Origin: Bowmanella denitrificans
GTDB taxonomy: Bacteria; Pseudomonadota; Gammaproteobacteria; Enterobacterales; Alteromonadaceae
Length of the DNA: 64,000 nt
Assembly (NCBI RefSeq): GCF_039522935.1
Contig: NZ_BAAAEI010000008.1
Coordinates: 62,001-126,000 of the forward strand
Reading direction: 5' to 3'
Every line of letters begins with the position of its first letter. The stretch's first letter is position 1. Of the stretch, positions 34,425-42,237 are shown one piece after another. Under the pieces are notes generated by a model. It was given only the letters and a program-made list of their open reading frames with translations. It was not told the origin of the DNA and made no database searches. The position numbers were made by a program, and so were the translations under genes.

Positions 34425-36761
34425 ATGAACGTTTCACCCAAACACCTGCTTTTCACCCCTCAGCCCTGGCAACTTGAAATTGACCGGTTGATACCTGAAC
34501 AAGCAATGTTGGAAGAAACCTTGTTTGCATTGGCCAATGGTTATCTGGGTACCAGGGGTACCATGGAAGAAGGCTCACAACCAGGCCAGCAAAGCTGCGA
34601 AGGCACCTATTTAAACGGCGTCTACCATAGCGAGAAAATCACCTATGGTGAGGTGGCCTATGGCTATGCCAGCCACAACCAGAAAATGCAGCTGGTCCCC
34701 AATGGCAAGATAATGCAGTTAAGGTTGGACAATCAGCTGGTCAATCTGTCTGATGCCTCAGCAGGTAAACGCTGGCTGGATTTTCGCTCTGCCAGTTTAC
34801 ACCGGCAAATGCATTGGCAAAGTCCGACAGGCAAACAAATTCTGCTGACCACCAGCCGTTTCGCGTCACTCAGCCAGCCGAATTTGATCTGTCAGCGCAT
34901 GGAAATTGTGGCGCAGAATTTCAGTGGTGACATTGATCTCAGCACCCTGCTGGATGCCGCTTATCAGTTCAGCCCCAATAAAGATGATCCCAGAGTAGGT
35001 GTGCTCAGTCTGGATGACAGTCTGATGCTACACCAGCAACAGAGCACCGATGAACAAGCCTGGATGCTGCATCAGGTAAAAGACGGCCCGTTCCGCATTG
35101 CTTCGGCCACTGCTGTCAGTGCATCACAGCCAGCGGACAATATTTCGCACATCAACAGCGATAAACAAGTTGGCCAGCAGTGGCGGTTTAGACTGGTGCA
35201 AGGGGTTAAGCTGATCGTGGATAAATTTATCAGCTATCAACATGACCAACAAATGGAGTTCGGCGAGCTACTCCTATCTTGCCAGGATAAGTTGCAACAG
35301 GCCAAAACCATGGGCTGGGACCAGATGCTGGCAGAGCATAAGCATCAGGTGGCCGAGTTCTGGCAAAATAGCGATGTGCAGATCAATGGTGACCCGGCAC
35401 TGCAGCAAGGCATGCGTTTTAATCTACTGCATTTATTTATGTCCATTGGCAAGAACGGCCACTGCAATATGGGGGCAAAAGGGCTGACCGGACACGGTTA
35501 TGATGGTCATTATTTCTGGGACACCGAAATTTATATTCTGTCGGTGATGACCGCCACTAACCCGGAGCTAACCAAACAGTGCCTGACATTCCGCTATCGC
35601 ACTTTGGATGGAGCCCGTCAGCGTGCCCGGCAAATGTCCCATTCCCGTGGTGCACTTTATCCCTGGCGCACCATTGGCGGCGACGAATGTTCGGCCTTTT
35701 TCCCGGCAGGCACCGCGCAGTATCACATTAACGCCGCCATTGCCCATGCCATTCGCAGCTATTTTACCGCCACAGCAGACTGGACCTTTATGCAGGACAT
35801 GGGCGCTGAGATGTTGTTTGAAACCGCCAGGTTGTGGCTCAGTCTGGGGCATTTTAACCCGCAAAAACAAGATCGCTTCTGTATCGACGGAGTAACCGGG
35901 CCGGATGAATACACAGCCATTGTCAGCAACAACTTCTACACCAATGCCATGGCCCAGGCGCATCTGCGCTTTGCGGTACAAATTGCCGCTAAACTCCAGG
36001 ACAAAAATCGTCCTGCTTACCAATTGTTATGCAAAAGTATTGGTTTGAATGACGCAGAGATCTCAAGCTGGGCAAAAGCGGCAGACAAGATGTATCTGCC
36101 TTATGATGCAAAGCTCGGCATCCATGCCCAGGATGACAGCTTTCTGGATAAAAAGCCGTGGGACTTTGCCAACACTCCCGCAGACAAATACCCTTTGCTG
36201 CTGCATTACCATCCCCTGGTGATTTATCGCCACCAGGTGTTAAAACAAGCCGATGTGGTGCTGGCCATGTTTTTACTGGATGACGCCTTTGACCAGCAGC
36301 AAAAAGCCAGGAATCTGGCTTACTATGAGCCGCTCACTACCCATGATTCCACCCTGTCCAGTTGCATTCACAGCATTGAGTTTGCTGAAACTGGCCAGTA
36401 TCAGCGCGCCTATGAGTTTTTTCATGACAGCGTGCGTATGGACATAGATAACCGCCATGGGAACACCGAGTATGGTATTCACACTGCTTGTATGGCGGGT
36501 TCCTGGATGAGCATTGTGCAGGGCTTTGCCGGGCTGAGGATACGCCCGGATGAGCTGGTCTTCACACCGCATTTACCTGCCCACTGGGACAGTTACAGCT
36601 TCAATCTGCAATATCAGGGGCGGCACTTACAGGTCTCTGTGGCCAAAGACGGCGTGCGTTATCTCCTCAAGCGAGGTGCAACGCTCAGCATCCGCCATCA
36701 CCAGCAGGAACTCACCCTAAGCAGCAACCAAACGCTGCATATCGCAAAGGTGCAGTCATGA
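34425..36761 (+). CDS. GH65 family disaccharide phosphorylase
   Basis: A glycoside hydrolase family 65 enzyme of 778 residues; members split alpha-glucobioses (maltose, trehalose, kojibiose, nigerose) with phosphate to give beta-glucose-1-phosphate. It has the loop GAKGLTGHGYDGHYFWDTEIY and the general acid Glu495 in VTGPDEYTAIVSNNFYTN. The HHPL-type phosphate site appears as LLHYHPLVIYRHQVLKQADVV. The GALYPWRTIGGDE...AGTAQYHIN segment resembles trehalose-type more than maltose-type enzymes, but this is a weak inference. ATG 34425 is used; the TTG at 34368 lies inside the operator. The stop overlaps pgmB (ATGA). Confidence 0.92.
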   Translation: MNVSPKHLLFTPQPWQLEIDRLIPEQAMLEETLFALANGYLGTRGTMEEGSQPGQQSCEGTYLNGVYHSEKITYGEVAYGYASHNQKMQLVPNGKIMQLRLDNQLVNLSDASAGKRWLDFRSASLHRQMHWQSPTGKQILLTTSRFASLSQPNLICQRMEIVAQNFSGDIDLSTLLDAAYQFSPNKDDPRVGVLSLDDSLMLHQQQSTDEQAWMLHQVKDGPFRIASATAVSASQPADNISHINSDKQVGQQWRFRLVQGVKLIVDKFISYQHDQQMEFGELLLSCQDKLQQAKTMGWDQMLAEHKHQVAEFWQNSDVQINGDPALQQGMRFNLLHLFMSIGKNGHCNMGAKGLTGHGYDGHYFWDTEIYILSVMTATNPELTKQCLTFRYRTLDGARQRARQMSHSRGALYPWRTIGGDECSAFFPAGTAQYHINAAIAHAIRSYFTATADWTFMQDMGAEMLFETARLWLSLGHFNPQKQDRFCIDGVTGPDEYTAIVSNNFYTNAMAQAHLRFAVQIAAKLQDKNRPAYQLLCKSIGLNDAEISSWAKAADKMYLPYDAKLGIHAQDDSFLDKKPWDFANTPADKYPLLLHYHPLVIYRHQVLKQADVVLAMFLLDDAFDQQQKARNLAYYEPLTTHDSTLSSCIHSIEFAETGQYQRAYEFFHDSVRMDIDNRHGNTEYGIHTACMAGSWMSIVQGFAGLRIRPDELVFTPHLPAHWDSYSFNLQYQGRHLQVSVAKDGVRYLLKRGATLSIRHHQQELTLSSNQTLHIAKVQS

Positions 36762-37429
36762 GTATCAAAGCCGTGATTTTTGACCTGGACGGGGTGTTAA
36801 CCGATACCGCAGAGTACCATTTCCAGGCCTGGTCAGCCCTGGCACACAAGCTTGGTGTGCCCTTTGACCGGCAAGACAACGAACAACTCAAAGGCGTCGA
36901 CCGTATGGGGTCATTGCAGTTTATTCTGGATAAAGGTGGCCTGCAGCTCCCCAGCGATGAAAAGGACATGCTGGCAAAAGCAAAGAACACACATTACCAG
37001 CAACTGATTGAAAATATCAGCGATGCCGATTTATTTGAAGGTGTTCACCCGCTGTTCAACCGCTTGAAACAGGCGGGAATCGCCATAGGCCTGGCGTCAG
37101 CCAGTAAGAATGCTGCCATGGTGCTGAATAAGCTGGGAATCAGCGCAGCATTTGACTACGTAGCCGATGCCGCCGCCATAAGGCAAGGCAAACCCCATCC
37201 GGAAATCTTTCTGACCGTGGCTAAGGCGCTTGGTATACCAGCGCAACATTGTGTCGGGGTGGAAGATTCGCTGGCTGGCCTGCAAAGCATTCTCGATGCC
37301 GGTATGTACGCTGTGGGCATAGGTGAAAAACAGCTGCTTACAGACGCCAATCTGGTCTATGCACAGATAGGCCAACTGGATCTCGATGAGGTGTTGATGC
37401 TTGGGCGTAAAGCTCCGACTACAGGCTAA
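36758..37429 (+). CDS. pgmB: Beta-phosphoglucomutase
   Basis: A 223-residue HAD-superfamily mutase converting beta-glucose-1-phosphate to glucose-6-phosphate. The nucleophile Asp9 and acid/base Asp11 are in VIFDLDGVLTDTAEYH, and the cap motif KGVDRMGSLQ is typical of beta-PGM. LASASKNAAMVLNKLG and GVEDSLAGLQSILDAGM supply the Ser, Lys and Asp motifs. It overlaps the GH65 gene by 4 nt and uses its product, which completes the phosphorolytic pathway into glycolysis. Confidence 0.95.
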   Translation: MSIKAVIFDLDGVLTDTAEYHFQAWSALAHKLGVPFDRQDNEQLKGVDRMGSLQFILDKGGLQLPSDEKDMLAKAKNTHYQQLIENISDADLFEGVHPLFNRLKQAGIAIGLASASKNAAMVLNKLGISAAFDYVADAAAIRQGKPHPEIFLTVAKALGIPAQHCVGVEDSLAGLQSILDAGMYAVGIGEKQLLTDANLVYAQIGQLDLDEVLMLGRKAPTTG

Positions 37430-37534
37430 GGATAATTGGTCAGGGTCAATTTCAGCACTATATCTGCACAAATATTGTTCTACCAGACTACATAACGTAG
37501 AATCCGCGGCCATTTGTTAACCGGGAATAACGCG

Positions 37535-38401
37535 TTGAAGTTGTGGTGGCTATTTCTGTTGGTGTCTTTTTCGGGCTGGGGGCAAAGCATTACCTGGTTG
37601 GCGGATGCCGCACCGGGTTTTGACAAGCAAGTGCGACTGGATGAGCAAACCCGCGATCTGATTTTACAGGACTTGCCGGATTTGCAAGTGCGCATCGAAG
37701 TCAGCAATCCACAACGGGCCATAAAGCTTCTGGCGCAACGCGATGATATTTGTGTGGGTGACAGAATTTACACGCCGGCCCGCCAGGAATTCAGCGTGGC
37801 AACCCAGCTTCCTCAGGCGGTGGTGCTGGGGCTGCGCTTATATGTGCGCGATACTGCCGCACGATTTCCCCAAATTCTGCACAAAGCCACAACCCAAGGG
37901 CTATCCATTGTTGATCTGCTGACTGAACAAGGAGCCGCTTTTAAACTGGGTATTGTGGAAGGTCGTTCCTATGGTGGAGCGGTAGACCAGGCACTGCGGC
38001 CGTTTCTGACATCTGATTTACTCTATCGGCGGGCGGGCACAGACATGGGCGCCGGTGTCATTGCCATGCTTAGGTCAGAGCGTATTGATGCTTTACTGGA
38101 ATTCCCCAATATATATCAACTCTATGCCGGGCAATCAGGCCAGACAACAAGCCAAAGTTTCAGCCTGAAGGAAACGCCGGCTTATAATATTGGTTTTATC
38201 TTGTGCTCCAACAGTGAAACCGGGCGCTATGCTGCGGGCGTCCTGTCCAAGCGTATTGCCGTTTTGTCTCAGACTTCTGCGTATCTGCAAAGCCATCTGA
38301 ATTGGTTTGATGTTTCCTTGCATGCAGAGCTTACCCGCTATTACGACAAAGTGTATGGCACAACCTTTTCAAGCCAGCCCTCTGTAAGCTATGCCCGATG
38401 A
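37535..38401 (+). CDS. Periplasmic solute-binding (SBP family 3-like) protein
   Basis: A 288-residue secreted protein similar to bacterial family 3 solute-binding proteins. It has a signal peptide (LKLWWLFLLVSFSGWGQ) and a bilobal pattern: ITWLADAAPGF at the start, FKLGIVEGRSYGGAVDQAL in the second lobe and VIAMLRSERIDALLEFPN. A TTG at 37535 with GGGA upstream is preferred over the TTG at 37514. No ABC permease or ATPase is adjacent, so it may act as a stand-alone sensor. No copy of the LacI operator lies upstream, so membership of the sugar regulon is doubtful. Confidence 0.65.
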   Translation: MKLWWLFLLVSFSGWGQSITWLADAAPGFDKQVRLDEQTRDLILQDLPDLQVRIEVSNPQRAIKLLAQRDDICVGDRIYTPARQEFSVATQLPQAVVLGLRLYVRDTAARFPQILHKATTQGLSIVDLLTEQGAAFKLGIVEGRSYGGAVDQALRPFLTSDLLYRRAGTDMGAGVIAMLRSERIDALLEFPNIYQLYAGQSGQTTSQSFSLKETPAYNIGFILCSNSETGRYAAGVLSKRIAVLSQTSAYLQSHLNWFDVSLHAELTRYYDKVYGTTFSSQPSVSYAR

Positions 38402-38457
38402 AAGAGAAAGATTCGCAACGGTAAGCATAACTCCAACTGGTTTTGCGCCAATACAGA

Positions 38458-39477
38458 TCAAAGTGCTTTGCGGCTGGATTCACGCACCACAAGCTGCACA
38501 TCCATGACTTGTGAACGCACGGTTTTACCGGCCAGTTTGTCTAACAATTTACGCACCAGCAATTTGCCCCCTTCCAGTGTCTGCTGCCGGATAGTGGTGA
38601 GTGAAGGATGGCAGAACATCGACAAGGCCACATCGTCAAACCCAACCATGGCGATATCTGCAGGGATGTGTCTGCCCGCTTCAATCAGCTTTTTCATTGC
38701 GCCCAGCGCAATCACATCGCTAACCGCAAAAATACCATCCACGTCCCCTGCGCCATTTTCCAACAGGCGGGTTGCACTGCGATAACCCGCTTCGCTGGTA
38801 AAATCGGTTTCCAGTCTGAGCGATTCATCCACCTGGATACCGGCTTGCTGCAGGGCCAGACAATAGCCCTGCCAGCGCTGCTCCATTTCGCTGTGACTGG
38901 TGTCGCCCAGAAAGGCAATACGCTGGCAGCCCTGGTTAAGTAAATGGTTAACGGCCAGAAAGGCGCCCATCTTATTGTCGCTACCAACGGTACAATACTG
39001 ACTGTCCGGTAACATTGCCCCCCACACCACAAAAGGACAATCCTGTTCGGCCAAACGATCAATGCGCGCATCATGCTCCCCCTGCCCGATGACAATCAGG
39101 CCGTCGGCACGTTTGGAATCGAAGTAGTAGTCGCGCCAATCGTCTGAGGCGGTGCGGGTATTAGACAGCAACATGTCGTAACCATGACGAGTCAGTTCAT
39201 CGGCAATGGCACCCAGCATATCCAACAGCCAGGGATCAGAAATACCCTGTTCGGTGCGCTCTTTGAACAACACCACCACGGCAATCACCATGGTTTTCTG
39301 GGTACGCAATGCCCGGGCTTTAGCATTGATCTTAAAATTATGTTCACGGGCCACTTGCTGAATCTTATGCCGGGTTTTTTCGGCAATCAGCGGGTTGTCA
39401 TTCAGCGCGCGGGAAACGGTGGACTCGGAAACGCCAAGGAGTTTGGCAATATCGGCAATGCTTTTGGCGCGCGTCAT
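38458..39477 (-). CDS. LacI-family transcriptional regulator of the GH65 locus
   Basis: A 339-residue regulator with an N-terminal helix-turn-helix (SIADIAKLLGVSESTVSRALNDNPLIAEKTR, residues 6-36), a hinge helix region (INAKARALRTQKTMVIAVVV) and a periplasmic-binding-like effector domain (GIFAVSDVIALGAMKKL, MVGFDDVALSMF). It probably represses the MFS, GH65-pgmB and TonB genes by binding TTGCAATCGATTGCAA. The effector is presumably a sugar or sugar phosphate of the pathway. It is downstream of the TonB gene on the same strand but separated by a terminator. No operator copy is seen just before it. Confidence 0.92.
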   Translation of the reverse strand: MTRAKSIADIAKLLGVSESTVSRALNDNPLIAEKTRHKIQQVAREHNFKINAKARALRTQKTMVIAVVVLFKERTEQGISDPWLLDMLGAIADELTRHGYDMLLSNTRTASDDWRDYYFDSKRADGLIVIGQGEHDARIDRLAEQDCPFVVWGAMLPDSQYCTVGSDNKMGAFLAVNHLLNQGCQRIAFLGDTSHSEMEQRWQGYCLALQQAGIQVDESLRLETDFTSEAGYRSATRLLENGAGDVDGIFAVSDVIALGAMKKLIEAGRHIPADIAMVGFDDVALSMFCHPSLTTIRQQTLEGGKLLVRKLLDKLAGKTVRSQVMDVQLVVRESSRKAL

Positions 39478-39541
39478 GGATCAGCTTATTCAGATGGGTG
39501 TTGGGGCAAGGTTATCAAATTGCCCCACCGGTGGAAAAGCG

Positions 39542-39567
39542 AAAGGTGGCTGCGAGCTGCCACCTTT
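39542..39567 (-). terminator. Terminator between the TonB receptor gene and lacI
   Basis: AAAGGTGGC (39542-39550) pairs with GCCACCTTT (39559-39567) across an 8-nt loop. It begins about 20 nt beyond the TonB receptor stop. On the minus strand it continues TTTCGCTTTT, and the plus strand has TTTTGTTATTT. It insulates the regulator gene from TonB transcription. Confidence 0.7.
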
Positions 39568-39587
39568 TGTTATTTCTATCAACGACT

Positions 39588-41846
39588 TCAGAAGTTGTAG
39601 CCGATGCTCAGGTTCATTGACCTTGGCATAATGTAACGGCCATTAGGTGCCGTGGGGTTGCGGGGATCCCCCTCGGTCAGCCCGTCTTTATCGGTCAGGT
39701 TGTCCACCGACAGGCGCACATTCAATTGGTCTGTCACCTCCCAGTATGCGCCCAGATCAATCTTGGTATAACCGTCAAGCTCGCCCAGATTCTCGTTACT
39801 GATCCAGCGGTCATCTACTGACGTCAGAGTACCATACAGCGTCACAAAATTGCCGCCAGCCAGTTCAACATCATAGCTTGGGGTCAGACGCAACTGCCAG
39901 CCAGGCTGACGCTGCGACTCGTTACCCACCAAATCCATATCAGCGCTTTTGGTAATTTCCGTGCTTTGAATCGTAGCGTTTAGATTCAGGTTCAGGCCAA
40001 AATCAAAGGTGTAATTACCGTCCAGCTCAATACCTTTTGCTTCGTTTACCGACAAGGTGGCCGGTTCACCCGGACGGGTTACCGTGCTGCTTTCCACTTC
40101 GTTAAAGAAAGCCGTGGCATACAGGCTGTAATTATCAGCGGCCAGCTTATAACCCAGCTCATACTGGGTGACATCGAAAATCAGGTCATTACCGATTTCA
40201 TACTGTCCATAGTTATCACGAAAATCATCGAAATAAGGCATTTTACTGCCGTCATTGACCCGGGCAAAAATGCCGGAATTGTCAGTGAGCATGTAATTGG
40301 CCCCAGCCGTCCAGGACGTGGTGTCCTCATCGTATTGCACTGGCTTGTTGATAGTGCCGTCCAGATCTTCATCCACCGAATAGTCAATCTTGTGATTTTC
40401 ACGGCGAATACCCAAATCCAGGGTCAGATCATCAGTGGCCTTATATTCAAAGGCGGTATAAAACGCCCGGGTGGAGCCGTCACCCGTGGCATTAATATCG
40501 TAATTCCAAGTGCAGCTGTCATCATTATCGTTACAATCTATGCCGGTCAGATTCTCGCCGCCCGGCGCCACCACATGATATGACTGATTACCAATTGACC
40601 ACCAGTCTTTGGCTTCAAAGTTGGAGGTATACAGGCCGAATGTCACCTTCAGGGCGTCGATTTGTTTGGTCAGCGACAAGTCGTTGGTAAAAGACTCAAT
40701 CTCTTTCAACACCACCCAACGGCCAATCTGTTGCACCAAGGTGTTGCCTGCATAGGTTTTGCCTGTCACCGCACCGGTAGCACTTTCACCGTTATCCGCT
40801 ACCGCAGCCAAAGTAGTGGGTGCACCTTCCGGTACTAAACCATAAGTATTCGCATCGCCCTTGGTAAAATTAAAGCGGTCCGAGAACTGCCAGCCGTCAG
40901 CAAATTCCAGTTGGATTTTACCACCGGACACCGAACCGTCCCAGCCGCGACCATTACCAAAGTCAAAGGCCTGGGTGCTACTGCCATTCGGGCCATATTG
41001 AATGCTGGCCTGCCGGTTAAGGGTACCGATTTGGGTATATTGGTTGTCTACCCCATCCACCAGCGGGGTAGGCAAATACCAGACACCATGGTCATCTGTG
41101 ACCCGGGTGTAGAAGTTCATTTTGCCGTTATCCAGTTCTTTGGTGATATTGATAGTGAACTGATGACCCTTCTCGGAATTGAATCCGGCATCGCGAATGC
41201 CCGGCGAGCTGGAAACATAACCGCCCACCATATAGTAAAGACCGTCCGAGATGGCGCCGCTGACCATGGCATCCACGCGTTGCAGGTCATAATCTGAGGT
41301 GCTGTATTTAAATACCCCTTCGGTAATATCCGAACCTTCTTTCAGCAGGAAGTTGGTGGTCAGGCCGGGCTGGCCGTTTGAGATCACCGGGTTAGTACCA
41401 CCACGCAGGCCTTCCATATAAGCCACAGTTTCATCCATACGAAACAGCGTGGAGTTTTCCAGGAATGACAGAGTTGGCGGCTGATACAAGGGCGCCCCTT
41501 CCATTTGCACGGTCAGAAACGGGGCATCTCCGGTACCAGGGAAACCGCGCACAAACACATTGGCCCCGGATACCCCGCCGGAACTCTCAGACCAGACGCC
41601 GGGCACAGCCTTAAATAAGTCTGCGGTACTCTTAGGGGCCAGCTTCTTAATGGCTTCGGCCGACAGGTTGGTTATGGCAAAGCCGGCATCTACTTTACGC
41701 ACAGCGGTGCCGGTGGGTGTACCTGTTACCACGATTTGCTCAAAATCCTTGGCCTGTTCTTTATTATCAGGTGTTTCTTGCCCCCAGGCATGACCGCTCA
41801 GGGCGGTGGAAACGGCCAAAGCCAGGATGAGTTTATTGCTTTTCAT
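39588..41846 (-). CDS. TonB-dependent receptor of the GH65 locus
   Basis: A 752-residue outer-membrane receptor. A signal peptide (MKSNKLILALAVSTALSGHAWG) and a TonB-box-like EQIVVTGTPTG are followed by a plug domain (about 45-165, LAPKSTADLFKAVPGVWSESSGGVSGANVFVRGF) and a beta-barrel ending in the terminal aromatic SMNLSIGYNF. The ATG follows GGGGACC. An 18-bp copy of the LacI operator lies at 41960-41977 upstream, so it should be expressed with the phosphorylase. It would import the sugar or a larger glycan fragment; the substrate is inferred from context. Confidence 0.9.
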   Translation of the reverse strand: MKSNKLILALAVSTALSGHAWGQETPDNKEQAKDFEQIVVTGTPTGTAVRKVDAGFAITNLSAEAIKKLAPKSTADLFKAVPGVWSESSGGVSGANVFVRGFPGTGDAPFLTVQMEGAPLYQPPTLSFLENSTLFRMDETVAYMEGLRGGTNPVISNGQPGLTTNFLLKEGSDITEGVFKYSTSDYDLQRVDAMVSGAISDGLYYMVGGYVSSSPGIRDAGFNSEKGHQFTINITKELDNGKMNFYTRVTDDHGVWYLPTPLVDGVDNQYTQIGTLNRQASIQYGPNGSSTQAFDFGNGRGWDGSVSGGKIQLEFADGWQFSDRFNFTKGDANTYGLVPEGAPTTLAAVADNGESATGAVTGKTYAGNTLVQQIGRWVVLKEIESFTNDLSLTKQIDALKVTFGLYTSNFEAKDWWSIGNQSYHVVAPGGENLTGIDCNDNDDSCTWNYDINATGDGSTRAFYTAFEYKATDDLTLDLGIRRENHKIDYSVDEDLDGTINKPVQYDEDTTSWTAGANYMLTDNSGIFARVNDGSKMPYFDDFRDNYGQYEIGNDLIFDVTQYELGYKLAADNYSLYATAFFNEVESSTVTRPGEPATLSVNEAKGIELDGNYTFDFGLNLNLNATIQSTEITKSADMDLVGNESQRQPGWQLRLTPSYDVELAGGNFVTLYGTLTSVDDRWISNENLGELDGYTKIDLGAYWEVTDQLNVRLSVDNLTDKDGLTEGDPRNPTAPNGRYIMPRSMNLSIGYNF

Positions 41847-41959
41847 TGCTGGTCCCCAGTTATCTTTTTGACTTAGTTAGCTTTTATCTGGTCTGACAGG
41901 GAGTTTGTAGCCACCTTGTCAGCCACTGTGTGAGCTGAGATAGCTTAAAAGTAGATCGA

Positions 41960-41977
41960 ATTGCAATCGATTGCAAT
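41960..41977. promoter_or_regulatory. LacI-type operator of the TonB receptor gene
   Basis: A perfect 18-bp palindrome, ATTGCAATCGATTGCAAT, 114 bp before the TonB receptor start. Its central 16 bp are identical to the site in the MFS/GH65 control region. Confidence 0.85.
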
Positions 41978-42109
41978 AATCAAGGCCGGATTTTGTGTAA
42001 AAAATGTTAATTTAAGGTTTCCACTACTGTTGCAGTTACAAATTAGTTACAAGACTTGGCAAGAGTATCGTCTAACAGGCCGTTTCAGCAGCAAGAATTG
42101 CTTCACCAG

Positions 42110-42127
42110 AATGGAAACGATTGCATT
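42110..42127. promoter_or_regulatory. Degenerate second operator upstream of the TonB gene
   Basis: AATGGAAACGATTGCATT matches 14 of 18 positions of the perfect site. The right half is nearly intact and the left half is weak. Its centre lies 150 bp from the perfect site, a spacing that could allow looping by a LacI-family tetramer. Confidence 0.35.
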
Positions 42128-42185
42128 AAGTATTGGGAGCTTAGGAGTAAACAGAGTCAATGGCTGCAAAGTGTTGCTTTGGCAA

Positions 42186-42218
42186 CCTTCGTGGTGCAAG
42201 AGTTTTCAACCACGAAGG
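42186..42218 (-). terminator. Hairpin downstream of arcB
   Basis: CCTTCGTGGT (42186-42195) pairs with ACCACGAAGG (42209-42218) across a 13-nt loop, 20 nt after the arcB stop. No clear U-tract follows on the minus strand. Confidence 0.4.
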
Positions 42219-42237
42219 CTAATCGGGATGTTGCTGG

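Larger units (their letters stand above)
41847..42237. other. Control region of the TonB gene and 3' flank of arcB
   Basis: 390 bp without a gene. It holds the perfect operator at 41960-41977, a degenerate copy at 42110-42127 and a 10-bp hairpin at 42186-42218 after the arcB stop. A short open frame across 41961-42422 has no support. Confidence 0.6.
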
